A DNA stretch of 64,000 nt from Pristionchus mayeri (GCA_036245805.1 BTRK01000002.1:39662661-39726660), one strand, 5' to 3'. Shown: positions 1 through 12,187, counted from the stretch's first letter. The notes: generated from the sequence alone by a model not told the origin. Program-made: numbers and translations.

Positions 1-660
1 ATCCAAAAGTTGAAAAAAATCGATGTCGTGAAAAAAATATTCCTTTTCCAAATGAGATCTTTTCGGATTCGGAATCTACGTCATTTTTTATACCGGGAAA
101 AGTTCTATTTTCGAAAATCGCTAACGTGATATCGAGCTTTTTTCGCCGAAGACATGTCCGGTCGCGTGTTTTTGTTCAGGATCGAAAATTTCACTTTCTA
201 ATTTTTGTGTCGAAATCGCTCAGATATATCTTTTCTTTCAATTTTGATGCTTACCAACCCTTATAAAACAATTCCCGTCGAAAAAAACCGAAGATTTCAA
301 TATTTTCAAAATTCATGTTTTTCACCAATTTTCTCAAATTTTAGGTAGCAAAACATGATTTTTGAAAATATTGAAATCTTCGGTTTTTTTTTACGGGAAT
401 TCTTATATAAGGGTTGGTAAGCATCAAAAATTGAAAGAAAAGATATATCTAAGCGATTTCCACGCAAAAATTAGAAAGTGAAATTTTCGATCCTGAGCAA
501 AAACACGCGACCGGACATGTTTTCGGCGAATAAAAAAGCTCGATATCACGTTCGCGATTTTCGAAAATAGAACTTTTCCCGGTATAAAAAATAACGTAGA
601 TTCCGAATCCGAAAAGATCTCATTTGCAAAAGGAATATTTTTTTTTGTTTCAACTTTTGG
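1..660. repeat. Long foldback (palindromic) element, left edge cut by window
   Basis: The first ~325 bases return as a reverse complement in about 345-660: the left arm contains 'ccttttccaaatgagatc' and the right arm 'gatctcatttgcaaaagg'. The loop is about 20-30 bases around 330-355. There is no coding capacity. The outer end may extend beyond the window. This is probably a non-autonomous foldback transposon lying in or beyond the 3' part of membrane-gene copy E. Confidence 0.85.
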
Positions 661-986
661 ACTTCTACAATATCAACACTTAATACTTATTTTTCGTTTT
701 TGGCCTCAACAGAAAAGTTGTTCATCTTGCCGTGTAGATCATTACTCTGTGTTTGTCGACGTTCCTACTCAACATTGAAGCATGTTATGAATTTTCAAAC
801 TTTTGAAATTTCCAGAGCCGGCTTTTAGGTACTTTTTAATTTCCGGCCCCACAAACTGAAATGGAAGTTTCTTAACCTTAGGCTCTACCTCCAAAGTGGG
901 GAAGAGATTGAAGCACTTTGAACAGTTTGTAAATGGAGGGTACCGCTTTCATGCAATCTCTCAGAAGACCTCTGTTATTCAGTACA

Positions 987-1319
987 TCAGTTACTCTTTA
1001 ATAAATTATGAAAATATGAAAGCTTACCGAGCGGAATCGTGATGTAGATAACATCTTTAAACGCACCACTGATGATAAAATCTGCTATTACAATAAGCAA
1101 TGTGATGAAGACATCCTGAATGTTTTGATCGATAAATTTGGTCAAAACCTTAGGGCTACACAATATCATATAATTAATGTACCTTAATTCCGCATCGAAT
1201 GCGGTGTGGATGAGGGTTTTGTGCGCCCCAAGGTATATTGTGCACATGTAGGCATAAACATAAGTAGACATTGCAAGCGCAAATGTTCGTGCGTGCGTAA
1301 TAGATTGAGGTCCACTCAT
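987..1319 (-). CDS. Orphan multi-pass membrane protein, copy E, exons 1-2 (partial gene)
   Basis: These are the first two exons of a minus-strand gene that runs off the left window edge. Exon 1 starts at 1319 (MSGPQSITHARTFALAMS...) and encodes the first hydrophobic segment. Exon 2 (about 1030-1120) encodes DVFITLLIVIADFIISG, then AFKDVIYITIPLG, before a GT donor. Both match copy B (9794 and about 9460-9560) residue for residue over most of their length. Exons 3 and 4 are not in the window; the palindrome at 1-660 occupies that space. The intron between exons 1 and 2 reads through in frame, so it may be short or the coding region may be fused here. I do not recognise the family; its function is unknown, and the hydrophobic segments suggest a membrane location. 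Confidence 0.6.
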   Translation of the reverse strand: MSGPQSITHARTFALAMSTYVYAYMCTIYLGAHKTLIHTAFDAELRYINYMILCSPKVLTKFIDQNIQDVFITLLIVIADFIISGAFKDVIYITIPLGKLSYFHNLLKSN

Positions 1320-2460
1320 CTTACTGAAAATTATAAAATTTAAAGAAGGAGGAGCGAAAATTTAAAGAAGGAGCGTCAGCAAAGTTTAACTGTTATGCTG
1401 TCATAACCAAGACCTTGCTTTGCACAACCAAAAGAGATTCTGAAAATGTCACTTTGATATCTCTATTTTGAACCGAGTTATCATTAGTTGGCATAGTGCC
1501 ATAGGCGCAGATAGTCCTTGATAGGGAAGCGGGAATTCAGATATCTTGAAGATTTTTCGAAAACATTTGGTGGGAATCGAATCCGCAACCTATTTGGAGG
1601 GTGGGATAGGCAATGGTTATGGCAGCATCAAAAGTTTAACTTTGCTGACACTCCTTATTTAACAATTGCGTCCAAAAATGTATAGAAGACAAGGGACAAC
1701 AATGTAAAGTGGAACAGGCCAAGCGAGAGGCAATTGTGGGTTGGGAGTGAGAAATAGAGGTGATGAAGGAAAAGGTAAGAAATGATCATGCAAGAGTGAG
1801 AACACAGCGGCTTTCCCAGTGGCCGAGACATGTGGCACTAGGTCGGATGAGAACTATGACGTCATGCCGCATTTGATATATCACAGGCGAAATGACGTCA
1901 TAGTTCTCATCCGACCTAGTGACAGATACGTTGGTGGAAAGGGGATATCGGCATAAGAGGAGGAGAAAGTGAGGAGAAAGTGACAAGGTGATTGATTGAG
2001 AGTGAAAGTTTCACTGAAGGCACGCAAGTGTAAAGGGGTAAGCCTGTATCGGCGAGAGTCGATAGATCTCTATCTCCCCTCTTCTCCCATCTTCTCTCCC
2101 TTGTCAGTCGGATGTCTAGAGATGATGGATAAACGTTGTTACCACTCAACCCATCGATTCAATGCCGGTCGAGAAAGATGGAGGAAGTGAGAAAAGACAG
2201 CTGGGCTCCAATGTGGCTATTTTGTAATCATCCGAAATGTGGGAGATTGTTTACGAATTTACGGAAATCTCTGACGACGATCCCTCTAGAATCGTGCAGA
2301 GAAATCAAAAACGCGTATCCTTTAGTCCGAAATACCGGAAAGTGAAGATGACTCGATCGAAAGTTGGGATTTTATTATTTGATGATTTTGAACTTTTATC
2401 TACAGGTTTTATGTAAAACACATTATTTTTAAATTCACCTCTGATTTTTTTTGCTGTTTG
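1320..2460. other. Intergenic stretch with a perfect hairpin
   Basis: I see no convincing gene here. Open frames at 1786-2345 lack family resemblance and splice context. The stretch holds a perfect 30-bp hairpin (1836-1865 with 1892-1921). It also has a phrase, 'cggctttcccagtgg', that recurs at about 10,993, suggesting diverged copies of one dispersed repeat. Confidence 0.4.
1836..1921. repeat. MITE-like hairpin with perfect 30-bp arms
   Basis: Arm 1836-1865 (cactaggtcggatgag...) is exactly reverse-complemented at 1892-1921, with a 26-base loop. A related half-arm (gtgacgtcatagttttcat...ctagtg) is seen at about 48,127-48,156, so it is a dispersed repeat and not a unique regulatory hairpin. 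Confidence 0.75.
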
Positions 2461-2465
2461 ATATA

Positions 2466-2704
2466 AGGGGGTGCGTTACTCGAAATAGCATATCTGAACT
2501 AGTTTATGAAAAAGAAAAAGTTTCAACCAGTTTAATTTTTTTGGAAATGGCTGAACTCGGTTCATCCAGTACATTTGTAACAGTAAATGTACTGGATGAA
2601 CCTAGTTCAACCACTTCCAAAAAAATTAAACTGGTTGAAACTTTTCCTTTTTCATAAACCAGTTCAGACATGCTATTTCGAGTAACGCACCCCCCCCCCC
2701 CCCC
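2466..2704. repeat. Foldback MITE ending in a G/C homopolymer
   Basis: Arms at about 2466-2580 and 2583-2690 are near-perfect reverse complements (left 'gtgcgttactcgaaatagca', right 'tgctatttcgagtaacgcac'). The left end is a short G run; the right end is expanded to about 16 C (about 2689-2704). There is almost no loop. The open frame read through it is an artefact of the palindrome. Confidence 0.85.
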
Positions 2705-2824
2705 TTATATTCAATATCCTCAATATCGGGAAAAGTTATCATTACTTCTTTATGCAACGTTAATTGTTCGTAAGAAAGTGATTATGATTATTGAACAATA
2801 TGTATTGAACGGGGAAGCGTGAAA

Positions 2825-4148
2825 TTAATTGGTAGGGAAACGAAAATCTCTTTCAATCTTTTGTAAGATAGCATTTCCGATGGATTTCATGGTAGAGATA
2901 ACGGCGTCGCCCACAATTTTCAAATCGGTCTGGTTGATTTTGTAGCACATGTAATGCATAAATGTAGCCGTCATGACGAAAGAGGCATCGAACAGAAGTG
3001 AGATGATGTTCAGAGCCGAGTACATCAAGTACCACACGGCGTAGACAACACCGACAAAATAATAAGACGGAATGACCTGCAAAGCGTGAATTTGTTTTGC
3101 AGTGATTGTTGTGTGATAAGAGAAATATATTGATCGCTCGTGGCGGGGAGTCGATATTGGATAATGTAGATTCTATAGGAAAAATTGTCATCACAAAACG
3201 ACATTAAGTAATAAAAAGTAAAATCCCCGCATATTACTGAACACATATCGTCTATTAATCACGAAATGGTCGGGAGAAAATGGAGCGTCACTAGAGTTCG
3301 AGAAATGAAACCGTGCTCTCATCATTCTACACACTCTCTAAACCTGTCGATCAACGAGAGAGTGTGTAGAATGAAGAGAGCGTGGCATCATTTCTCGAAC
3401 TCTAAGCGTCTCACATACGTATCCCCGTTTATCTTCCATAAAGTCTTGTAATGTCTATCCTGATTCAAACTCTCTTGATTATTTGGTGAAATCTTCTTGA
3501 TAATGGTATCTAAACTACCCACAGCAAGGATTGGACCACCGGGGATCGCAATCATGAGTACGAACATCGACATGAATCCCATTTGACCTGGAGAATGATA
3601 TTATCAATTTACATTTGTTGGGAATATGAAGGGAGGGTAATAACAATATTTTTGAGATGACGACTTACAGTCAGGGTATTCCACATGTATAATATCTTTG
3701 AAATCAGCGCTGACATAAAAATCTGCCAGAATTATCGTAATGGAGACTGCCAGATTCTGATGAATTTGAAATTAGGATCAATGGTCTGACTCTCTTCAGT
3801 TTGCACGCTCTCTCATCTCTCTGACCGGTGAGAGAGCGTGCAATCTGAAGAGAGTCAGACTATTGCTCGGCATATGTGCTCACAACATGCTATGATCGAT
3901 AACATATTATCTATACAGCATAATATGTTCGAAAGATTTTTTGAGAAAAATGTGATCATTTCCCATGTAGACACTTCAACTTAACATGCACATACTTTTA
4001 GATCAATTCGAACATTGCGTGTTGCTAATATGTTCCCGAGCCCCGAATAGTTGCTTGAACAAACGAATATTATGTAGAAAATATAGAAATATGAAGAAAA
4101 TGCTAGCGCAGTTCTTCTAAATTCTTCCATGCTTGGTTCTCGAGCCAT
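2825..4148 (-). CDS. Orphan multi-pass membrane protein, copy A (four exons)
   Basis: Four exons are readable on the minus strand. Exon 1 from ATG at 4148 begins MAREPSMEEFRRTALAFSS, with a hydrophobic stretch. Exon 2 (about 3670-3770) has SITIILADFYVSADFKDII. Exon 3 (about 3419-3590) has GFMSMFVLMIAIPGGPILAV. Exon 4 (2825-3085) has YFVGVVYAVWYLMYSALNI and ends IERDFRFPTN. The pattern of four hydrophobic segments, one per exon, the aspartates in segments 2 and 4, and a charged amphipathic tail recur in copies B, C, D and E. A 113-bp MITE lies about 7 bp inside intron 3 and another MITE lies in intron 1. I do not recognise the family. It is probably a small membrane protein of unknown function. 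Confidence 0.65.
3292..3404. mobile_element. MITE family 1 (TAGAG[T/C]TCG), copy 1
   Basis: This is a 113-bp palindrome. It opens tagagttcgagaaatgaaac and closes gaaatgatgcc...cgaactcta in reverse, in line with other copies. It is flanked by 8-base duplications AGCGTCAC (3284-3291) and AGCGTCTC (3405-3412), 7 of 8 matching. It sits against the donor site of intron 3 of copy A. The 8-bp duplication suggests a hAT-type transposase acting in trans. Confidence 0.8.
3776..3868. mobile_element. MITE family 2 (GGTCTGACTCTCTTCAG), copy 1
   Basis: Inverted arms 'ggtctgactctcttcagttt' and 'aatctgaagagagtcagact' surround a short 'ctgaccggtgag' centre. The same element occurs at about 26,240 and 51,981. 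It lies in intron 1 of membrane-gene copy A. Confidence 0.8.
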
Positions 4149-5028
4149 AAGCCTTCAAATATAAGGAGCATTGATGTTCGGTATAATTTAATCAAAATAT
4201 ATATTGTGATACGCGAAGTATGTACAAATTTGTGAAGACAATAACACGCCTAATCTGCAACTAGTGGTCGACTCATGTTAATAGTACTCGAGTTCATCGT
4301 AAGCTGTCAACATATGGCTCATGTTGAATTAGGACGACAAACAATACATGCCTCTCTCCATACTGAGGGATATATAATTTGCCTCAATGGCGAAAGTAAA
4401 TCTGAGTATACTAATTCTTACAAAACCTTCTGGTGCAATAATGGACGCTACATGTGCATGAATTGGTGGAGAACGCATCTAGCGTTCGACGGGAAAATAA
4501 CAAAGACTATATTGAATACATAAAACGCATAGTTAGTGTTATAATCTAGTCAGAAGATTATGAGCCCACCCCCGTAACGCAGCCCACGATCACGATCGCA
4601 GCAATCACGGCAATCATTCAAAAGGAGGGATTATGGCCCCATGAAAGGTGGTAAATGACCCCTTCGAATTGGCGCGAGATTTGAATCGCGCGTTGCGCGC
4701 ATACAGTAGGAGGGAGCACAAAGCGTCATGTGCATATTTCACAGTTTTCATTTCTTTACAGTATTCTATCCATGTGTTTTCTAAAGTATGCAGTACAGTA
4801 TACTGGTATAACCTGTAGATGGTCAATTGTAACAAAAGCACAGCCAATAACGAAAGAGTGGAATCGGTACATTGCTCGATGGGATTCAAAAATGCTGTGT
4901 GATTACATTGGATTCCATTGAGTTGTTGACAATTTATTTTGTACATTTTATCTTGGAATGACCGTCAACAAAAACTAATCGAAATTGAGCATGGACAACA
5001 GAGACAATCGTGGTTAATGCAGCAGAAA
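4149..5028. other. Intergenic gap between copies A and B
   Basis: No gene is supported. A short minus-strand hydrophobic frame at 4560-4617 (MIAVIAAIVIVGCVTGVGS, then stop) resembles the third hydrophobic segment of the neighbouring membrane-protein family and could be an exon relic. The resemblance is too short to be sure. Confidence 0.3.
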
Positions 5029-8000
5029 TCAATATCCGAAATCTTTTTGGATCCTCTTTCCGAAGAACGCAAATATGGATTTCAGTATGTCGATAGCAGC
5101 CTCGTAAACAAACACAAAATCTGATTCCGTCATTTTCATGTATGCAAACAGTATTGTTTCATATACTAGCACCGATGTGATGTCGAACGTGAAAAGTGCA
5201 ATATTCAATGATGAGTGGAATGGGTACCACATGAGGCAATAAATGCCATATATGTAATATAATGGCGTCTCCTAAAATCGCATTGGTTATGTTTTTAATC
5301 TTTTTTATTTTTTCGTCACCTAAAATAGTGTACGAAGTTGTTTATTTGTGTATGTTTAGTTAAGTTTCTTTATTTTTTCATGCACCAACATTCTGGCCTC
5401 CCTAGGTAGTCGCAACGAGCCAATCAAATAATTGTTTTTGATGTTGATACGGGCATGAGTACACACTATAGCGAATACTATATTGGTTGATCAATTAGAA
5501 TAGAACATTTTAGTTCGAAAGTAATCGGACCAGCTCGAGCAGTCCGACTTTTCAATTGCTCTATGCTCCGAGGGGAATAGCGCAAATGCTACATTTAGCA
5601 CATTATTACAAAGTACTTTGACTGGGTATATCAAACGACATAGCCCACCAAACCTGCCATGAGAAACCTACTAGAAATGTTGGCCCAATTACAGAACTAC
5701 TGTCTTTGAAAATCATAGATAACAAATTGCTGATCGCAATTTCCTTCACAGCATTGATGATTGCTCAATTACGATGGGTTGTGAATTACTTTCCCCTATA
5801 AGTATTCTCCATTCGTGCGCCCGTGAGGGGTGGTCGTACTCCGATCGCCTCCTCTCTGGCGTGCGTTTGGGAGTCCCCAGTCGTCAGCTTGGACAACCGT
5901 ACTGGGTCTCGCCTGTCCATCGGATGCAGCCTTCTATCATCCGCGTCGGTTCTCTCAACGTACGAACTCTCCGAACAGCCGACCGAGTTGCCGAACTAGA
6001 AGATTGCGTGAGTGGGGTGCAATTCGATATAATCGCCCTCCAGGAACTAAGAAGAATTGGCCGTACGTCCCTGACCTTGAATGCCAGTGGCCATTTATTG
6101 GTTGGATACGGTACCAAGTCCGCCAATGGAACCGGATTTCTTGTGGCGCAGCAACTCGCCTCTCACGTAATCTTCCACTCGGTGAATGACAGATTGTCGT
6201 TCATTGACGTCCCACCTCTTGGCTTGCGTGTCATCACCGTATACGCCCCTACGACCAGTCACTCGGACCAAGATTACGACGCCATTTTGAATGAGTTAGG
6301 TGCACTCGTGGATTCCTCCTCCCGTAGTGTTCGTCTACCTGGGGGAGGTAGGGGTCACGTAGTTGTCACTGGCGACTTCAATGCGAAGATAGGACGACGT
6401 CTGTCGGAGGATGAGCACTATATTGGACGACACGGCCTGGGAGACAGAAATGATCGAGGCCAATGTCTCCTCGACTTTTGCACTGAGTCAAAACTGTTCG
6501 TTCACAACACGCGATTTGACAAACGGGACTCGAGGAAATGGACGTGGATGTCCCCAAACATGCAAAAACGAAACCAAATTGACTACATTATATCGCGCAA
6601 TAAGTCAATAATACAAGATGTGAATGTGGTCGGTCGATTCAACTTTACAACCGATCATCGACTAGTTATGGCTCGTCTGAAAGTTCTGAACAAATCAAGG
6701 AGGTTTTAAAATCAGCCTCGCCCTCTTCTGCAATTTGACCGAACACTGTTTACAAGAAAGATCATTTCGAAGTCTAAGGATGACTTCATGTGCTACAAGA
6801 AGATCACATGCACTATAGGAGAAATCGCACACGACTCAATGGTTCCGAGGCATCAAGACGAAAGATTTTCAAAGACGACAAAGGATCTATTCGAGAAAAG
6901 GAGGCGTATTAGAGATGTCACACCAAATGCTCATAATCGGATTGACTTTTGCCAGACAAACAAACTACTAAGATTCTCTATAGCCGAAGATCTGCGAAAG
7001 AAGCATTTGGAAGTGGTGAGAGAAGCTGTTAGATACGGGTACAGTACACGAAGAGCGCTACGATCGTCGCAAATCGGAAATACTCAAATGAATCAGCTGG
7101 AAAAGCCCGATGGTTCTATCGCCTACTCCAAAAATGACTTAAGACATGTTGTGAAATCTTATTATGATGATTTATTTGCAAGCAGACAAAGACCGTCTAG
7201 AGTGACGTGTAAATCAACTGAAACCTTCTTGCCTATTCTCAAAAGTGAAGTTGAATGCTCAATCAGGAAATTGAAGAATGGCAAGTCTCCTGGCCCAGAT
7301 AAGATTACTGCAGAAATGTTGAAGAGTGGAATTGATATAATCTCCCAACCTCTTACTTCATTATTCAACGAATGGATCGCCAAGGAGGAAGTGCCCGACA
7401 ATCTCTCGAATTCACTCATTTCACTCATATTCAAGAAGGGGAATCAGTTAGATATCACAAACTACAGACCGATAGCGTTGCTAAATCTGATCTACAAAGT
7501 TTTTACATCCACGATCGATACACGAATAGAGTGTACGTTAAATGCAAGCCAAACTCACGATCAAGCCGGATTCAGAAGGAATTATTCAACACTTGATCAC
7601 TCCTTTACTATAAGCGAGATTATAAGCAAATCAATGGAATATGACTTTCCCTGTTTCATGGTCTTCATTGACTATACCAAAGCGTTTGACAGCATCGAAT
7701 TCGGTTCGGTTTGGGCAGCATTGTCAAAACAAGGAATACATTCTAAAATTGTGAACGTTATGAGAAATGTGTACAACAAAAGTCAAGTATGTGTGAGATT
7801 GGGCAAGGAAAAAGTTCCTATTGACATAGCAAAAGGTGTCCGACAAGGAGACCCACTATCCCCTCATTTATTCAATGCAGTGCTGCAAGAATGTTTTAGT
7901 GAGCTGAACTGGCAGAATTACGGAATAAATATAGATGGAAAACGGCTGAACAATCTCAGATATGCGGATGACGTCGTATTGGTTTCTCATTTTGCGCAAG

Positions 8001-9794
8001 AAGCTCAAACAATGATAGATGATCTATGCACAGCAAGCAGGAAAGTCGGTCTCGTTATAAACAAGAAGAAGACTGTTGTTATGTCAAATCGAAACCAGCC
8101 ACGACTAATCGCTGACCACGAAGCTCTGAAATACGTCAATTCTTTCATCTACCTTGGAATACGCGTCTCTTTTGATCAATGCCTAATGCAAGAAATTAAT
8201 CGCAGGATCGGAAGTGCATGGAGAGGGTTTAACCGGTTGCACGAGTTCCTCACGAGCAGAAAGATTGAAATGAGACTGAAGAGACGAGTGTACATGATGT
8301 GCGTTGTGCCAGCTCTGTTATATGGATCTGAACTATGGAGTCCGACGAAAAAGATACATACTCGGCTCATTGTAGCACAGCGTAGTATGATGCGGAAAAT
8401 GTGCGGAGTAACAAGATTGGAACGCCGAACGAATGATTGGCTGTCTCTAAAAGTCCCTCTCCCAGATATCCGAGCACAGGCAATGGAAAGGAAATGGTTT
8501 TGGGCCGCAAGACTGGCATATATAAATGACGAAAGATGGACAAAACGTGTGATGGACTGGACTCCGTACGATCGAGCCAGGCCAATTGGCAGACCAAAAA
8601 CAAGATGGAAGGACGAATTTGTGAAGCAACTTGGAGCTAATTGGGGGAGCGTTTGCACAAGAGACCCCGATAAATGGAAGAACTGTATCATCCACCAGGC
8701 CCAGACCTTGATCAATGGATAAATAATGATGAATGATAAGTATGCTAACAAATTTAGGACAGGATATGACTTCCCGTTCAAGAACTGCAGACTTCGAAAT
8801 AATCATGTTCAGATTCATCTGCTGAAATCAACTCTTTTTGGATTCCCCTGCCTCCCACACACGTTCGAATCCGGATTTTTTGTGCTTATTATTACAAAGA
8901 ACTCCTGCCCAAGTGTTCCTCAATTGGGCAGAATCAGAATCCCACCATTATTCGATAACCTGAATTTATCCCAAAATGCTTAAAATAGCCGTTTTCCGAT
9001 GTTAATTTTCTGAGGCTTATCACCTTCTCACGATGATGCGTAGATCCAAATCATATGTACGCTAGTAATCTACCGCCATGGCCATAACACATGGTATTCA
9101 TAAAATCATGAGAGTCTAGGCACGCCAACCGAAATTTGAAAAATAAAAAAAGAAAGAAACTTATGAACCAACCTAATAATATAATATGCTCGATGCACTG
9201 ACCTGTCTATGTCTCATTTCCCAGAGTTTATCATCAAATTTTTGCGCTACCAGGAAACATCCCACGACTGTCACTATTATGTAGACAATTATTGAAAGTA
9301 TTCCGGAATCGCCTGAACGCTTGTCTCTTTCATTACGATAACTTAAATGCAATCTACTGCCCTAATGCAACAACTTCCATCGCATTTGACTAATATTTCT
9401 TAATATATGTTCGACCAAGTTACACTTTTACAAACAGATGGACAGATAATAACAAATTTACCGATGGGAATCGTGATGTAGATAACATCTTTGAAGGCAC
9501 CGCTGATGAGAAAATCCGCAACCACAATAAGCAATGTGACACCGATATCCTGAATATTAAGACATGTGAGAATTTGAAATAACAACACAATTTAAACAAA
9601 AAAAACATACAAAAACTATTGCCTTATGTATACAGTATATCTTAGTCATATCTTACATCTATGCCGCATCGTATTCGATGGGGGCGAAGGGTATCACGAA
9701 GCGCAATGATTGAGATGCAGAATATGGTATACACATAAGTAGAGAGGGCAAGCGCGAACGTTCGCGCTTGCATAGCAGATGGAGGCCCAGTCAT
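5029..9794 (-). CDS. Orphan multi-pass membrane protein, copy B, with LINE in last intron
   Basis: There are four minus-strand exons. Exon 1 runs from ATG at 9794 (MTGPPSAMQARTFALALS, hydrophobic segment 1). Exon 2 (about 9460-9560) has GVTLLIVVADFLISGAFKDV. Exon 3 (about 9193-9325) has GILSIIVYIIVTVVGCFLVA, then a charged tail and a GT donor. Exon 4 (5029-5280) has YYIYGIYCLMWYPFHSSLNI and ends RIQKDFGY-stop. Lengths and order match copies A and D. The last intron is about 3.9 kb because it contains a complete-looking LINE on the opposite strand. All reading frames in the exons are open, so this copy may still be functional. The family is not recognised; a membrane location is inferred from hydrophobicity only. 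Confidence 0.65.
5774..8722 (+). pseudogene. LINE (RTE-clade type) endonuclease-reverse transcriptase with one in-frame stop
   Basis: A single reading frame of 983 codons runs from 5774 to 8722, broken only by TAA at 6707-6709. The N-terminal third is an apurinic-endonuclease-like domain: VGSLNVRTL, IIALQELRRIG, VYAPTTSHSDQDYD, VVTGDFNAKIG and a TDHR motif near its end. The C-terminal part is a reverse transcriptase with FIDYTKAFDS, GVRQGDPLSP and the catalytic YADD in LRYADDVVLVS. It ends in the Arg/Trp-rich RTE tail (RRSMMRKMCGVTRLE type). Residues flanking the stop (KVLNKSRRF / NQPRPLLQF) read on without a frameshift, so a single nonsense change, or translational readthrough, is the only visible break. 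It lies antisense in the last intron of membrane-gene copy B. Confidence 0.9.
8723..9192. other. Rest of the intron of copy B downstream of the LINE
   Basis: This is LINE 3' flank and intron. No further gene or clear LINE tail longer than the short 'ataaataatgatgaatgat' stretch is visible. Confidence 0.4.
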
Positions 9795-9843
9795 CTCACT
9801 AAAATACCATAGTGTTATATTTTACGTCAAGCGAGCATGCATA

Positions 9844-10772
9844 CAGTCGCCCCGGAAAGTCATGGGACACTTTTTCAATTTGCTGTACCTTTTTGCCCAG
9901 GAACTGCATATTTCTGGCACCCAGGTATGATGTACCAAATTCATTGGAGATTGTGATCAAAATGTACGCCATATACTGAATTCCAGAACTGAATTCCAAC
10001 TTTTTAGAGCGTTTGGATATCTTTCCAGCCCGCGGCGGCCGGTTTTCGGAGGTATACTCGGGTCGAGAAACATCTTGTTTACCCCTATGGGCGAGAGAGT
10101 GCAGACGACGAGAGTGCGTAAACAGGGTGTTTTCCGACCCAAGTATACCTCCGAAAAACGCACGGCGCGGGCCGGAAAGATATCCAAACGCTCTAAAAAG
10201 TTGGAATTCTGTTCTTTAATACATGTTTAACATTACCAGGTAAAAATCAGATTTTTATATAACTTTCCCTTTAAGTTATGAAAGTCCAAAAAATGGTCAT
10301 TCAAAAGTGATTTTTTCATGCCCTAAGGACAAATTTTGAGATATCGTTTTCATATTCGCAGGACCATCTGGATTCATGATGGCGATCATTTTGATGTCTT
10401 GAACGAGTCTCTCGCTACCCTAGAAGCCAAGTTCTGAATTTCAGACCCTGTTTTTGCAGCAAGGCTGCAGCAAATGTGCGACCGAGCAGCGCCTTCAAAA
10501 ATTTATACTGGGTAGGCCTCGGTCATATCTCCAATCATAGAAAGTATGGCGAACAGGAAAAAATCTATGTAAGAATAATGCCGTTTTGAAAAAGTGCATA
10601 TTGATTGCGTCATCACTATGCAATCACGGGGGCGATTTCGTCATGCCCCAACATCATGATCATAATCTCCAATGAATTTGGTACATTATACCTGGGTGCC
10701 AGAAATATGCATTTCCTGGGCAAAAAGGTACAACAAATTGAAAAAGTGTCCCATGACTTTCCGGCGCGACTG
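9844..10772. mobile_element. Tc1/mariner-type non-autonomous element, 929 bp, TA flanks
   Basis: The left end 'ta|cagtcgccccggaaagtc' and right end 'gactttccggcgcgactg|ta' are inverted repeats extending about 120 bp (through 'gggacactttttcaatttg' and 'cagaaatatg'). The CAGT start and the TA on both sides are typical of Tc1/mariner termini. No transposase is encoded. The left half contains a second, nested palindrome (about 9991-10,210). Confidence 0.8.
9991..10210. repeat. Nested foldback inside the Tc1-type element
   Basis: Arms 'ttccaactttttagagcg' and 'cgctctaaaaagttggaa' continue inward through 'tttggatatctttcc'. Further in, the cores 'cggaggtatac' and 'gtatacctccg' are also complementary. 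It is GC-richer than its surroundings. It was probably inserted into the left half of the older element. Confidence 0.8.
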
Positions 10773-10789
10773 TATGTGGTTGGTGGAAC

Positions 10790-11655
10790 ACGCAACTGAA
10801 TGTACCCTCCTCAACTCATCTAAACAATACAAAGCAAGCTGGAAAAAAGATCGTATATCCCTGACATTGCAGTCAGAACGAGGGAGTGAGAACATATAAA
10901 GCACTGCAGGAGAGAGAGAGGTGTTGATTATATAAGTGAATAAGGACAGAACGGGATGGGAGAAGAAAGTATGGATGGACGCGCTAAAGTGAGAATACCA
11001 CGGCTTTCCCAGTGGTCGTGTTATGACAGTGGTCAAGGAAGGGTCAGCAACCTTTACGATTGGGTTTAGCATTTTTTGGATGGGAAATGACAAATCACCA
11101 AGGTCGGTCGGAGAGCCACCTGAGAGGGTAGGGTATCGGCACCCGTTCAAACTCAAATCAAATTATCCAGCTTTTGATACTCTTAATCGAGAACATAGAG
11201 ATGCTCCGACATTTCAAGTCTTTTAAACCGGAAGTGCCTCAGCTTGACCGATTTTTGTCGATTTCGTGGAAACACCGCAAGCATCGTAGGTAATCGTGCT
11301 ATAACATATTTGACAGGGCGTACACGGTTGCACACCTAGATACTTCAGAATTTTGAAATTCCTCTACCGCAAAGTTCGAAAATTGCCTAAAAAGTTCTAA
11401 AGTTTGAGACTCGGACAGGTCAGCACCACACCGTGGATTTTCGTCTGACTTTTTTCAGACGAGAACTGCTATATACTACTCACTCATTTATTGTGACTGT
11501 TTTCATTTCGCGAATTTCCATTTAGTTTATTAGCAGGAATATTCAGCGATATTATTAACGGGTTTGTTCATAGATGAATGTTTACATAACAACGTTTAAT
11601 ATCGAAAATAAGAGATACAAAATCAATGCAATTACACAGGTGAACCCGTCAGCAT
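10790..11655. other. Intergenic, no gene seen
   Basis: Open frames here overlap each other on both strands and have no recognisable motifs. The phrase around 10,993 (cggctttcccagtgg) repeats the one at about 1809, pointing to old repeat sequence. Confidence 0.35.
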
Positions 11656-12187
11656 ATCAATATCCAAGGTCGTTTTTGATTCTGTCTTCGAACATTTTGT
11701 GAATCGAACATCCGAACTCGTACATTATTCCAGCATCGTACTGGCTGAGCACAGCGTACATATTGCTCATTATGGCAGTGATAGACATCCAGGCAAATTC
11801 GACGCAAAAGAAGGTAAAATCAAGAGCGATCAATATTATGTTAATCGCTGAGTACAACGGGTAACAGGAGAGGCAGTAAACACAAGCAGCGTAGTACACG
11901 GGGATATGCTGAATTGTACAATTAATTTTCATTGGCGATATGAGAATAATCAAAATTATAAAAAAAAGATTTCACCGGTCTGTTTCTCGTGATTTTCGAG
12001 AATGTTTCGCAAATCAACACGAGCGAAACGAAGGATGCAATAACGATAACACACCAGCATGAAAATACTGATAATCCACCGGTCTCGCCTAAAATACACT
12101 GTATGCATATTTTAATATATATACATATATACGTAAAGCCCTTTTTTGCCATAAGTCATTGCTAAATATTCTAAGTTTATTTAGCAG

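Noticed and set aside
4275..4523. 82-codon plus open frame
   Set aside because: No homology, no signal or domain, and it lies in AT-rich intergenic DNA upstream of membrane-gene copy A.
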